Positions 1 to 8,570 of a DNA stretch of 64,000 bases are shown one piece after another. Where the stretch lies: positions 62,001-126,000 of the forward strand of contig JBJENV010000060.1 of assembly GCA_051880375.1 (NCBI GenBank), given 5' to 3'. Position 1 is the stretch's first letter. Every line of letters starts with the position of its first letter. Under the pieces are notes generated by a model, which was not told the DNA's origin, did no database searches, and was given only the letters and a program-made list of their open reading frames with translations. A program made the position numbers and the translations under genes. The DNA is from SIG299 sp051880375 (lineage in GTDB: Bacteria > Bacillota > Clostridia > Lachnospirales > Lachnospiraceae).

Positions 1-38
1 GATATTTAAATGAATTATCGAAAGGCAGGTAGTGAGAT

Positions 39-626
39 ATGGAAGGCAAAACAAAAGAGGAATCATTATATTCAAAATATATAAAAAATATACTTGACAA
101 AGCAGTTGCTATAGTATTGCTTTTGTTGTTTTGGTGGCTATATCTTATCTGTGCTTTTATCATTTTATTAGATTCTGGACGACCAGTAATATATAGGCAG
201 AAAAGGGTTGGGAAAAATGGCGTTCCGTTTTATATTTACAAATTCAGAACAATGGTTAAGAATGCAGATAAGATTGGACCGACATCTACATTACCAGGAG
301 ATAACAGAGTAACTAAGAGTGGGAAATTCCTGCGAAAGACTAGTTTAGACGAGATACCGCAGCTATTTAATATAATAAAAGGTGATATGAGCTTTGTAGG
401 TATTCGGCCCAATGTAGTTAAGGATACAGACGATTATTCAATGGATAAGTATAAAATGAAACCTGGAATTACTGGTTTTGCGCAAGTTAACGGTAGAAGT
501 TCTTTAACATCGGAGGAAAAACTGTATTGGGAAAATTTATATGCATATGAAGTATCATTTGTTACTGATATAAAGATTCTTATAAAAACAGTTTTAATTG
601 TATTTAAAGGAAAGGGAGCATACTAA
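39..626 (+). CDS. PglC/WcaJ-type initiating sugar-phosphate transferase (monotopic PGT)
   Basis: This 195-residue protein has the size and layout of small phosphoglycosyltransferases of the PglC family. These transfer a sugar-1-phosphate from a nucleotide sugar to undecaprenyl phosphate at the inner membrane face and so start assembly of a surface glycan. One hydrophobic segment (about residues 22-45) fits the re-entrant membrane helix. A KFRTM motif lies at 68-72, and the catalytic Asp-Glu pair is in TSLDEIPQLFN at residues 104-105, followed by SFVGIRP. A purine-rich site (GAAAGGCAGG) precedes the ATG. The stop codon overlaps the next start by one base, so it is translationally linked to the ATP-grasp gene. 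Substrate sugar is not readable. The only other membrane-sugar enzymes nearby belong to the legionaminic pathway, so a role in the same surface glycan is inferred. Confidence 0.9.
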   Translation: MEGKTKEESLYSKYIKNILDKAVAIVLLLLFWWLYLICAFIILLDSGRPVIYRQKRVGKNGVPFYIYKFRTMVKNADKIGPTSTLPGDNRVTKSGKFLRKTSLDEIPQLFNIIKGDMSFVGIRPNVVKDTDDYSMDKYKMKPGITGFAQVNGRSSLTSEEKLYWENLYAYEVSFVTDIKILIKTVLIVFKGKGAY

Positions 627-1540
627 TGGAAGCAGTAATTGGGTTGATAGCAGGAAAGAGTGGAGATTCTTTGACTGATGAGCTACACAAAAAAGGGTAT
701 CTGGTAGCGCTGATATGTGGTAAAAAAGATGAGCCAGGGTCAGATACAGCTGATTATGTAGGTTATATTGACATGAAAAATCATAAAGAAATTATAGATT
801 TTTTCTCTAGCTTAGAAGTTAAGAAAGTAATAATTGGAACAGGGCATAGACTGGCATTTGAACTGGTTATGTATCTCGAAGCAGCCGGATTTATTACAAA
901 TATTAATTTGGAAAAGAGTAAGCTGGCAAAGAATAAATGGCTTTTTAAGGAAGAGATACAAAAAATCGGAATAAAAACTCCGAAAGCAACCATATATAAA
1001 CATGGAATAATCTCCGATTATTTGGATATTAACTATCCGTCTGTATTAAAGGCTATTAATGACTCTTTTCTGCCAGTTAAAGTAAATAATATACAAGAGC
1101 TAAAAAATGTTATTGATGAGTTTAGTGACAATCTCAAAGAGACAGATTTACTAGTAGAGCAATATATTGATGGGTACGATTGCACGGTTGCTGTATTAAA
1201 TGATGGACATAAAGTCGAACATTTGGGAGTTACATACTATAGTAAAGCTAAAGAATATAGTCTTATGGGTTTTTCGGATGCTAAAGTTAAAGAATTTGAC
1301 TGCGATATGGAAAGAAAAATATGTAATATAGCATCTAAAATCGTGAGTGATTTAGCCTTTGTAGGATTAGTCAGGGTAGATTTTATAATAGATTCTATTG
1401 ATGAAACTATTTATGTTTTGGAGTTGAATTCTGTAGTGGTTACGGGGTATCATGGTAGCTCGTATCCTTTTTTTAAGAAGCAAGGGATAAATATTGCGAA
1501 TAAGTATATAGAAACAGCGTTGGCTTTGATTGGAGAATAA
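626..1540 (+). CDS. ATP-grasp domain protein, putative carboxylate-amine ligase
   Basis: This 304-residue protein has the general pattern of ATP-grasp enzymes (D-Ala-D-Ala ligase / carbamoyl-phosphate synthase-like). It has an N-terminal Rossmann-like pre-ATP domain (about 1-90), then LAKNKWLFKEEIQKIGIKTPKA, the usual entry to the ATP-binding lobe. VLVEQYIDGYDCTV-like strands and a C-terminal RVDFI...YVLELNSVV segment follow, where acidic and Asn residues would bind Mg-ATP. Such enzymes join a carboxylate to an amine through an acyl phosphate. Family members in surface-glycan loci can add amino acids to sugars, which is the inferred role here. Start ATG overlaps the preceding stop (TAATG), and the next gene begins two bases after its stop, so the three genes form one tight operon. 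The substrate is unknown. Confidence 0.78.
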   Translation: MEAVIGLIAGKSGDSLTDELHKKGYLVALICGKKDEPGSDTADYVGYIDMKNHKEIIDFFSSLEVKKVIIGTGHRLAFELVMYLEAAGFITNINLEKSKLAKNKWLFKEEIQKIGIKTPKATIYKHGIISDYLDINYPSVLKAINDSFLPVKVNNIQELKNVIDEFSDNLKETDLLVEQYIDGYDCTVAVLNDGHKVEHLGVTYYSKAKEYSLMGFSDAKVKEFDCDMERKICNIASKIVSDLAFVGLVRVDFIIDSIDETIYVLELNSVVVTGYHGSSYPFFKKQGINIANKYIETALALIGE

Positions 1541-1542
1541 GA

Positions 1543-2742
1543 GTGAAAAAAATATTTTTTGTAACGTATGGTGGTGTCCACTGTAATATAGCACGTTTTG
1601 TATATAAACAGGCTTCTGAAAACTTTAATTGTGAGATTTTAGCTCTTACAGTAGCAGATGTTAATTTGACAGTAAATAACATTCCACACAATACGCTGAA
1701 GGATTATATGAGAGTTTTTTCTGTAGCAAAACAGGAACGTATATTTGCTATTGGAAAAGAGCTTGCAAAAAAGGAATACAATGCAGAGTCTGGCATTAAA
1801 TATGAGGATTGCGTAGCATATTTAGGAATTGGATTTATAGATTTAGAGAATCAAATGGGTTCATATGAGCTTGCCTATGATAAATTTAATCGTGAAGGGC
1901 GAAAAGCATTCTGCCCAGTAGAATCCATGAAAAAGATTTTGTTATATGTGAAGCCTGATATTGTAGTGCTCACTTCAAATGTCAGATATGAGAGAGCGAC
2001 TGGAAGGGCAGCAAACGATTTAGGCATTCCGGTTCTGCATATACATGATTTGCCAGAAATGAAAATCCTGGGGTATGATGCTGATATCTGTGTGATGAAT
2101 GAATATGCAAAAAAATATTTAATAGAAAATGATATTTGCAATATAAAGAAAATTCATGTTACCGGACAACCAGTATTTGAAGATAATATCAAGGTTGATA
2201 ATCAAAAGGTAGATGAGTTATTAATTAAGTTAGATAAATCAAAATATTCCTATGTTATCATGTATTTAGAACAACCATTAAATAAAGATATAGATATCAT
2301 AGAAGACTTTTTGATGGAACAGGCTAGACTGCATCCTGAAAACTTATATTTAGTCAAATTGCATCCAAATCAGGACTATAATGAAAACTTATGTGATTTT
2401 AATTCAAATTATATAAAAACGAAAAGTACGGATTTGAAGGCACTTATTTCCATAGCAGATGTTGCAATTACTATGGATTCTAATAGTGGAATAGAAGCAG
2501 CTCTGATGGGAAAGAATCTCATAGTTGTAGAGATAAATGATAAAATAAGAGTTGATTTTTCTAAATATGGAATTGCAATTAAAGCATCCAGCATAAGGGA
2601 TTTAGAAGCAAAGATATGCCTGCTACAGGACAAAACGAGTAATGAATACATAGCAATGGCTCGTGGAAGAGATTTATTTCGTAATAAAGAGAATGCTGCC
2701 AATAACATAATTAGAGTTATAGAAGAAATATTGATTAGATAA
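1543..2742 (+). CDS. GT-B-fold glycosyltransferase-like protein
   Basis: The 399-residue protein starts with GTG only two bases after the ATP-grasp stop. It begins with a Rossmann-type strand (MKKIFFVTYGGVHCNIARF). Its C-terminal half has YLVKLHPNQ and AITMDSNSGIEAALMGKNLIVVE, the His-Pro and Ser-rich nucleotide-binding features shared by CDP-glycerol/sialyl-type transferases and UDP-GlcNAc 2-epimerase-like GT-B folds. No membrane segment is visible. Being in a locus that makes CMP-legionaminic acid, it could be the CMP-sugar-using transferase, because bacterial sialyltransferases also carry an HP motif. This is only inference: the D/E-D/E-G motif of those families is not evident. The coding sequence is AT-rich, like its two upstream neighbours and unlike the backbone after 15 kb. 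Confidence 0.62.
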   Translation: MKKIFFVTYGGVHCNIARFVYKQASENFNCEILALTVADVNLTVNNIPHNTLKDYMRVFSVAKQERIFAIGKELAKKEYNAESGIKYEDCVAYLGIGFIDLENQMGSYELAYDKFNREGRKAFCPVESMKKILLYVKPDIVVLTSNVRYERATGRAANDLGIPVLHIHDLPEMKILGYDADICVMNEYAKKYLIENDICNIKKIHVTGQPVFEDNIKVDNQKVDELLIKLDKSKYSYVIMYLEQPLNKDIDIIEDFLMEQARLHPENLYLVKLHPNQDYNENLCDFNSNYIKTKSTDLKALISIADVAITMDSNSGIEAALMGKNLIVVEINDKIRVDFSKYGIAIKASSIRDLEAKICLLQDKTSNEYIAMARGRDLFRNKENAANNIIRVIEEILIR

Positions 2743-2753
2743 GGGATGCTATA

Positions 2754-3155
2754 ATGGAAAAATTAATATTAATCGGAGCAGGCGGTTATGCAAAATCCGT
2801 TCTTGACTCAGTAGATATATATAATTATGAAATTACAGGTTTCATAGATGAATTTTCAAATAATGCAGAGCACCTAGGATATCCAATTTTAGCACATAGC
2901 TTAGATGAGTTAAAAAACAATAAAAAATATGTATATTTTATAGCCATTGGAAATAATATAAGACGCAAAATTTGGTTTGATAGACTTCAAGAAAGAAAAT
3001 TGTGAATTATAAATGTTGTTGATAAATCTGCGATTGTATCTCCAAGGGCTATTTTAGGAACGGGATGCTTTATAGGAAAATTAGCTGTTGATAATAGCAA
3101 GGCTGTTGTCGAAAATAATTGCGTTATTAATACCAGAGCTTTAGTTGAACAGTAA
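2754..3155 (+). pseudogene. Broken NeuD/PglD-like sugar O/N-acyltransferase
   Basis: The reading frame opens with KLILIGAGGYAKSVLDSV and continues as a typical NeuD/PglD N-terminal domain. An in-frame TGA interrupts it at 3003-3005. The same frame then runs on for 49 codons that still look like the family: a left-handed beta-helix start (SAIVSPRAILGTGCFIGK) and VINTRALVEQ, where relatives have an IVEHD-type motif. Homology ends at about 3151, exactly where an 11-base inverted-repeat end begins (see 3152-3314). The gene has therefore lost its 3' half and also carries a nonsense codon. An intact gene of the same family (legH, 7986-8558) lies downstream, which may have relaxed selection on this copy. 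A selenocysteine reading of the TGA is unlikely in this family. Confidence 0.82.
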
Positions 3156-3314
3156 GCGATGAATTACCTACCGTTCCAATTCTTCATAATCGTATGAGAT
3201 AATCTAAACACATGAAGTATATATCTGGATTTTGATATTGAGTTAAAGCATTTTGCTAAGTAACAGTTTCAGGTACTGATATATATTCAGATAGTTGGTT
3301 TTATCATCGCTTAC
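3152..3314. repeat. 163-bp remnant bounded by 11-bp inverted repeats, in the NeuD-like pseudogene
   Basis: GTAAGCGATGA at 3152-3162 is the exact reverse complement of TCATCGCTTAC at 3304-3314. The outermost bases GTAAGCG match the start of the IS66 element found at 11663. The left end lies exactly where NeuD-like homology stops. No open frame of note lies between the repeats, and the eight bases outside each end do not match, so no target duplication is left. It is best read as a deleted or miniature derivative of an IS66-type element. The rest of the gap to 3439 holds no gene that I can recognise. Confidence 0.5.
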
Positions 3315-3439
3315 GATAAAGCGGTTTATTTATGAGATTCTACTAATCATGAAGATTTAGGATGTCATATTCTCGCAAAAAAGCTTGTTTGAAATTATAA
3401 CCGAGTGATATAAATAGAAGAAAAAATGAGGTAAGAATT

Positions 3440-4648
3440 ATGTTCAACTTAAACCATTTTATATGCAAATATGTTACAAAAAGACCTCAGAGTATGTTCC
3501 TTAAAGATATCGAGGACAACAGGGGTGAATTAACAAGAAAGATAGAAGGCAAATCAGTTTTGGTCATTGGCGGTGCTGGTTCGATCGGCTCTTCATTCAT
3601 AAAAGCTATTCTTCCTTTCAAACCAGCCACTTTGGTGGTTGTTGATACAAATGAGAATGCTCTTGCGGAACTTACAAGGAACTTAAGATCAACAAAAGGA
3701 ATGTATGTGCCAGAGGACTATGTTCCATATCCAATGGACTTCGCATCCCCTGTGTTTGAAAAGATGTTCCGCAAGCGTGGAGGATTTGACATTGTAGGAA
3801 ACTTCTCCGCACACAAGCATGTTAGATCAGAGAAAGATATTTACTCTGTAGAAGCTCTTCTGCAGAACAATGTGCTACATGCCAAGTTGCTACTTGACCT
3901 TTTGTCTGAATTTCCACCTGAAGAGTATTTCTGTGTTTCAACGGATAAGGCTGCAAATCCTGTCAATATCATGGGTGCAAGTAAAAGAATTATGGAGGAT
4001 GTCATTTTCTCCTATTCGGACAAATTCCCGGTAAAAACGGCTCGCTTTGCCAATGTAGCTTTTTCTAATGGTTCTCTTCCAGCTGGTTTTATTTCAAGAC
4101 TTCAGAAGTTACAGCCAATATCTGCTCCTTCAGATGTAAAGCGGTATTTCGTATCCCCTGAAGAGAGTGGCCAGATTTGTATGCTTGCTTGTATGCTCGG
4201 AAAAAACAGAGAGATCTTCTTCCCGAGACTGGAAGAGGAACAGATGATGACTTTTGATAAGATTGCCACAGCTTTCTTGGAAGAGAATGGATTTGTAGTA
4301 TTAGAGTGCGCAAGCGATGAGGAAGCAATAGAGAAAGCTGAGGATTTGAAGAACGGTAGTTTAAAATACCCTGTCCATTATTCAGGCTCTGATACTTCTG
4401 GTGAAAAAGCGTACGAGGAGTTTTACACTGATCAGGAGAGTGTAGACCTTGATAGGCTCAAGGCTCTTGGTGTTGTTACGGAAAAACCAATTCCAGATAA
4501 GAATAAGGTGAAAGTACTGTTTGATGAATTGACAGCAGCTTTTGAAAAAGAAGAAACAACAAAAGAGGAAGTAATTGCAATTATGAAAGCATATCTTCCT
4601 AACTTTGAACATATCGAGACCGGCAGGTCATTAGATAGCAAAATGTAA
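3440..4648 (+). CDS. legB: NDP-GlcNAc 4,6-dehydratase, first step of legionaminic acid synthesis
   Basis: This is an extended short-chain dehydrogenase of 402 residues in the CapD/PglF/LegB group. It oxidises C4 and removes water across C5-C6 of a nucleotide-linked GlcNAc. The NAD-binding glycine motif GGAGSIG is at residues 44-50. The active-site region reads VSTDKAANPVNIMGASKR, with Met at the usual SDR tyrosine position and the following Lys kept, as in the CapD/PglF branch. The identification as LegB rather than a bacillosamine enzyme comes from its neighbours: legC, ptmE, legH, legI, legG and legF follow on the same strand. In Campylobacter jejuni the LegB substrate is GDP-GlcNAc, and PtmE encoded here fits that. 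Coding DNA is less AT-rich than genes 1-3. Confidence 0.9.
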   Translation: MFNLNHFICKYVTKRPQSMFLKDIEDNRGELTRKIEGKSVLVIGGAGSIGSSFIKAILPFKPATLVVVDTNENALAELTRNLRSTKGMYVPEDYVPYPMDFASPVFEKMFRKRGGFDIVGNFSAHKHVRSEKDIYSVEALLQNNVLHAKLLLDLLSEFPPEEYFCVSTDKAANPVNIMGASKRIMEDVIFSYSDKFPVKTARFANVAFSNGSLPAGFISRLQKLQPISAPSDVKRYFVSPEESGQICMLACMLGKNREIFFPRLEEEQMMTFDKIATAFLEENGFVVLECASDEEAIEKAEDLKNGSLKYPVHYSGSDTSGEKAYEEFYTDQESVDLDRLKALGVVTEKPIPDKNKVKVLFDELTAAFEKEETTKEEVIAIMKAYLPNFEHIETGRSLDSKM

Positions 4649-4663
4649 GAGGTGCTTATTTGA

Positions 4664-5724
4664 ATGAAAAAGGAACGATCAAATGTACTAGATATAATTA
4701 AAGGATTGATGATCATTTTTATAATCATCACACACTTTCGATTCGTGTATCCTGATGATTACAAGCGATATGGCTTCTTTTTTTGGATAGACATGGCTGT
4801 GCCTGTTTTTATGATTATTACTGGATATGTAACGTCTATTCAATATAGAAAAAGAGGTATAGAGTCGTTAGATCAAGCATATTCTATTGAAGTTGTAATT
4901 CCGAAAGTTTTAAGGTTTTTAGTTCCTTTTTCCCTTATTGTGCTTTTGGAATTACCGTACATGATATTTATAAATCATGCAGGTGTCATCGAAACAATAG
5001 AAAAAATCGTTCGAGGGGGGTAGGACCAGGTTCATACTATACGCCAGTAATGATACAACTGGTATTTTTGATTCCCCTTATCTATGTACTAATTAAAAAG
5101 TATGATTGGTTTGGTGTAATTATTTGTTTTCTGTTAACAGCCTTGTGGGAGATGATTCAATACTGTTGGGGTATGGATGGTCAATCATACAAGATTATTG
5201 CCTTTAGATACATAAGCGTAATTGCTTTTGGTTGTTTCATTGCGATTGGAAAGAAAAGGCTAAGCAAAATAGTGTTAGGCATGATGTTTTCGATAGGTTT
5301 AATATGGCAGGTAGCATTGAATTACATTCCGCTTAATCCTGTTTTTATGAACTCTGATTGGGCAAGGGTCAACTATTTACCATCTTTGTTTGTAATGCCG
5401 GTTTTGTATGTTTTGATTAGGAAGTTTTCCGACAGTAAAGTAAAATTACTTCCTCTACAAGAAATAGGGAAAGCATCATTTAATATTTTCTTGGTTCAAA
5501 TGGTTTTCTATGGATGCGGACTAGCAGGGGTCATATATAAAATCATAGATAATATGTGGCTTCAACTGATCGCATGTATTTGTGTATGTTTGGTAGGAGG
5601 ATACCTCTTTTACATCATCGAACATCGCTTAACAAGTATTCTGGTCAACTGTATTAAAAATAAGAACTACTTCAAAGACGATATTATAAAAATTATTAAA
5701 ATATGTAATAGCTCAGAAAAGTGA
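4664..5724 (+). pseudogene. Acyltransferase_3-type membrane O-acyltransferase, frameshifted in a G tract
   Basis: Two consecutive frames make up one integral membrane acyltransferase of the OafA/YfiQ-like acyltransferase_3 family. The first part (4664-5023) has RSNVLDIIKGLMIIFIIITHF, the typical family start with the conserved His, and ends in RGG-stop. The second part resumes as GPGSYYTPVMIQLVFLIPL, the next conserved family motif, and runs through several hydrophobic helices to 5724. The break lies in a run of six G at 5015-5020. One extra G would join the frames as RGGVGPGSYY and restore a full-length protein of about 353 residues. It lies between legB and legC and could O-acetylate the nonulosonate or its glycan. 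Either it is inactivated, it is phase variable through the G tract, or the base is a sequencing error. Confidence 0.85.
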
Positions 5725-5744
5725 TTATGAGTAGGAGGTAGAAC

Positions 5745-6938
5745 ATGAGCAAGTTTATTCCGTTATCTATCCCGAATTTTGAAGGGAACGAGAAAAAATA
5801 TGTGGATGATGCCCTTGAGCAGGGTTGGGTATCCACAGGAGGCGCATATATTTCTAAACTGGAAAAGCAGATGGCAGAGCTTCTGCATACTGATAATGTT
5901 GCTGCATGTCAGAGCGGTACCTCTGCGCTTCATCTGTCTTTAGTAGAAGCTGGCGTTAGGCCGGGAGATGTTGTTATTGTTCCGCCTCTTACCTTTATTG
6001 CAGCTGTTAATCCTGTAAAGTATCAGTTTGCAACTCCTGTGTTCATCGATTGTGATGACTCCTTCTGCATGGATCCAATCAAACTCAGACAGTTCTGTGA
6101 AGAAGAATGCGTGTTTGATGGTGAAGTATTAAAGTATAACTTGGGAGTAGTCAAAGCAATTGTAGTGGTCCATGTCTTTGGCAATATGGCTGATATGGTT
6201 TCTATCATGGAAATCGCTAATAAATACAACCTGAAGGTTATTGAAGATGCGACTGAAGCACTTGGTACATATTACACTGAAGGTGAGTTTAAAGACAAAT
6301 ACGCAGGAACCATAGGTGATTTTGGCGCGTACTCCTTTAATGGTAACAAGATCATCACAACTGGCGGCGGCGGTGCGGTTACTGCCAACAAATCCGAGGT
6401 TGTTGACCATATCCGTTATCTTTCAACCCAGGCTAAGAATGACCCTCATTACTATATTCACCATGAAGTTGGCTACAACTATCGTATGACAAATCTTCAG
6501 GCAGCTCTTGGCGTTGCTCAGATGGAGGAACTTTCTGAGTTTATCAGAAGAAAAAAGGCCAACTACGACTTGTACTGCAAACTGTTTGAGAACTTTGAAC
6601 TTGGAAAAATGATTGGTTTTAGAGAAGGCACTTCTTCAAACAAGTGGTTCTATTCTCTGGAAATTAATAGAGATAGAGTAAAAGCTACAATGCGTGAAAT
6701 CATCACAGCCCTTGAAGAAAGAGGAATTCAGACTCGAGCTATTTGGGGTCTGATTAATGAACAGATACCTTATCAGGGCGAAGTTGCATATAAGATAGAG
6801 AAGGCTCCTTATTATGCAGCCAGAATTTTGAATTTCCCTTCTAGTACTCAGATTACAAAAGAAGAGATTGAGTATGTAGCTGAACAGATAAAAGATGTAT
6901 TGGAGGGGTTTGCTGATGGAAATGGAGAAAATCAGTAA
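5745..6938 (+). CDS. legC: PLP-dependent aminotransferase, LegC type
   Basis: This 397-residue DegT/DnrJ/EryC1/StrS aminotransferase would place an amino group on C4 of the 4-keto-6-deoxy intermediate made by LegB. The Schiff-base lysine is K202 in SFNGNKIITTGGGG. QSGTSALHLSL (residues 56-66) binds the PLP phosphate, and VIEDATEALG (165-174) holds the Asp that pairs with the pyridine nitrogen. The length is normal for the family. A strong site (AGGAGG) precedes the ATG at 5745. Its 3' end overlaps the start of ptmE by 23 bases, so the two are translationally coupled. It is distinguished from PseC and PglE relatives by the linked NeuB-, NeuC- and NeuA-type genes. Confidence 0.9.
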   Translation: MSKFIPLSIPNFEGNEKKYVDDALEQGWVSTGGAYISKLEKQMAELLHTDNVAACQSGTSALHLSLVEAGVRPGDVVIVPPLTFIAAVNPVKYQFATPVFIDCDDSFCMDPIKLRQFCEEECVFDGEVLKYNLGVVKAIVVVHVFGNMADMVSIMEIANKYNLKVIEDATEALGTYYTEGEFKDKYAGTIGDFGAYSFNGNKIITTGGGGAVTANKSEVVDHIRYLSTQAKNDPHYYIHHEVGYNYRMTNLQAALGVAQMEELSEFIRRKKANYDLYCKLFENFELGKMIGFREGTSSNKWFYSLEINRDRVKATMREIITALEERGIQTRAIWGLINEQIPYQGEVAYKIEKAPYYAARILNFPSSTQITKEEIEYVAEQIKDVLEGFADGNGENQ

Positions 6939-7986
6939 ATATGTAGGAAATCAATCAATGTCGATTGTTGATGCAATGGCTAAGATTGATGCAAATGCAA
7001 AGGGAATTCTTTTTATTGTTGATGATAATCAAAAACTTGTCGGAGCTTTGACAGATGGTGATATAAGAAGATGGATACTAAATTCAGGAGAAGTGTCTGC
7101 TTCCGTTTCATGCGCAATGAATAAATCACCTAAGTATCTGAAGGTTGATGAAAAGCATAAAGCTTTACAGGTTATGAGCGAAAAAGGTATCACGGCGCTT
7201 CCAGTGCTTGATGATAATATGAGAGTCATTGATATAGTATTTAAATCAGACTCGATGGAGTGTGAAGTACCAAAGAGGAAGCTGTCAGGTGTACCCGTAG
7301 TAATTATGGCAGGTGGGAAAGGAACCAGGCTTTATCCTTATACAAAGATACTACCTAAACCGCTTGTCCCGATTGGTGATACTCCTATCGTTGAACGAAT
7401 CATCAACTATTTCTCAGACTTTGGAATGAAGTCTTTTTATATGACTGTTAATTATAAAAAGGCAATGATTCGTTCCTACTTTGATGAGGTTGAGAAAGAC
7501 TATACAATAAAGTATGTAGAGGAAAACAAACCTCTAGGCACTGGCGGCAGTATCAAACTGATTGAAGATAGATTTGATAAACCTATTTTTATTTCCAACT
7601 GTGATTCGCTGATTTTGGCAGATTATTATGATATCTATCAGCATCATTTAAATGCGGGTAATGATATAACTGTGGTATCAGCACTCAAAAACATCCAAGT
7701 TCCTTATGGAGTGATGCATACTGGCGAAAATGGCGCTCTTAAATCAATGGAAGAGAAACCGAAGCTGTCATATTTTATCAACACTGGTATGTATGTTATC
7801 AATCCGGAAACAATCAATTTGATTCCTGATGATATAATGTTCCATATGACACATCTGGTTGAAGCTGTGATGAAAAAGGGTGGCAAGGTAGGAACATACC
7901 CGGTCAGTGAAGATTCGTTCCTTGATATGGGTGAATTGGATGAAATGAAAAGAATGGAGGAGAAACTTCATATAGTTTCTGATTAA
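6916..7986 (+). CDS. ptmE: CBS-domain glucosamine-1-phosphate guanylyltransferase, PtmE type
   Basis: The protein of 356 residues joins a pair of CBS domains (about 5-120) to a sugar-phosphate nucleotidyltransferase domain (about 125-350). The signature AGGKGTRLYP is at 132-141 and is followed by KPLVPIGDTPIVERI. This layout is that of PtmE, which activates GlcN-1-P with GTP at the head of the Campylobacter legionaminic pathway. The frame is open from an ATG at 6895, but GGAGGGG at 6902-6908 lies seven bases before the ATG at 6916, and the shorter form starts in family style, so I chose 6916. Start lies inside legC; stop overlaps legH by one base. The CBS pair suggests control by an adenine nucleotide, which is inference. 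Confidence 0.85.
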   Translation: MEMEKISKYVGNQSMSIVDAMAKIDANAKGILFIVDDNQKLVGALTDGDIRRWILNSGEVSASVSCAMNKSPKYLKVDEKHKALQVMSEKGITALPVLDDNMRVIDIVFKSDSMECEVPKRKLSGVPVVIMAGGKGTRLYPYTKILPKPLVPIGDTPIVERIINYFSDFGMKSFYMTVNYKKAMIRSYFDEVEKDYTIKYVEENKPLGTGGSIKLIEDRFDKPIFISNCDSLILADYYDIYQHHLNAGNDITVVSALKNIQVPYGVMHTGENGALKSMEEKPKLSYFINTGMYVINPETINLIPDDIMFHMTHLVEAVMKKGGKVGTYPVSEDSFLDMGELDEMKRMEEKLHIVSD

Positions 7987-8558
7987 TGATGGAAGATATT
8001 ATTTTGGTAGGTTATGGCGGGCATGCTAAAAGTGTTGCTGACTGCATTGAAAGAAAAAAAGAATATAGAATTATAGGATATACAGAACCTGCCGAAGTAG
8101 AATCTAGATATCCTTATTTAGGAACAGATGAGGTTCTCAAACATTATTATTCTAAGGGAATCAGAAATGTTGCGATTTGCCAGGGCTATTTAGGGCATGG
8201 AGAATTACGTCAAAAACTATATAAGTTTGTAAAGGACATTGGTTATACTTTACCTGTAATTACGGACCCATCTAGTATCATATCAAGCACAGCGGTTATT
8301 GGTGAGGGAACATTCATTGGTAAAGGAGCTATTGTGAATTCAGAAGCCAGGATTGGCAAAATGGCAATCATTAACACAATGTCGCTCGTGGAACATGAAT
8401 GTAGTGTCGGTGATTTTTCACACGTAGCGGTTTCAGCTGTCTTGTGTGGACAGGTTGAAGTTGGAGAAGCAGCGTTTATTGGAGCTAATTCAACAGTTAT
8501 TCAGTGTAGAAAAATCGAGTCCGGGAAAATTGTCCCTGCCGGTGTTACGATTAGATAG
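7986..8558 (+). CDS. legH: NeuD/LegH-type sugar N-acetyltransferase
   Basis: This 190-residue protein has a short N-terminal Rossmann-like domain (ILVGYGGHAKSVADCI) and a C-terminal left-handed beta-helix with hexapeptide repeats. The beta-helix includes the loop INTMSLVEHECSVGDFSHVAVSAVLCG, whose EHE/H region supplies the catalytic histidine in PglD and NeuD enzymes. In the legionaminic route LegH acetylates the 4-amino group introduced by LegC, giving the di-acetamido sugar that LegG then acts on. The ATG overlaps the ptmE stop (TAATG), so coupling is expected. The role is assigned by context: on sequence alone NeuD O-acetylation would also be possible. Confidence 0.85.
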   Translation: MMEDIILVGYGGHAKSVADCIERKKEYRIIGYTEPAEVESRYPYLGTDEVLKHYYSKGIRNVAICQGYLGHGELRQKLYKFVKDIGYTLPVITDPSSIISSTAVIGEGTFIGKGAIVNSEARIGKMAIINTMSLVEHECSVGDFSHVAVSAVLCGQVEVGEAAFIGANSTVIQCRKIESGKIVPAGVTIR

Positions 8559-8570
8559 GGTGGTGAAGGA

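Noticed and set aside
3003..3005. Selenocysteine codon in the NeuD-like frame
   Set aside because: The family has no selenocysteine members, the codon is not at a catalytic position, and the gene is also truncated soon after.
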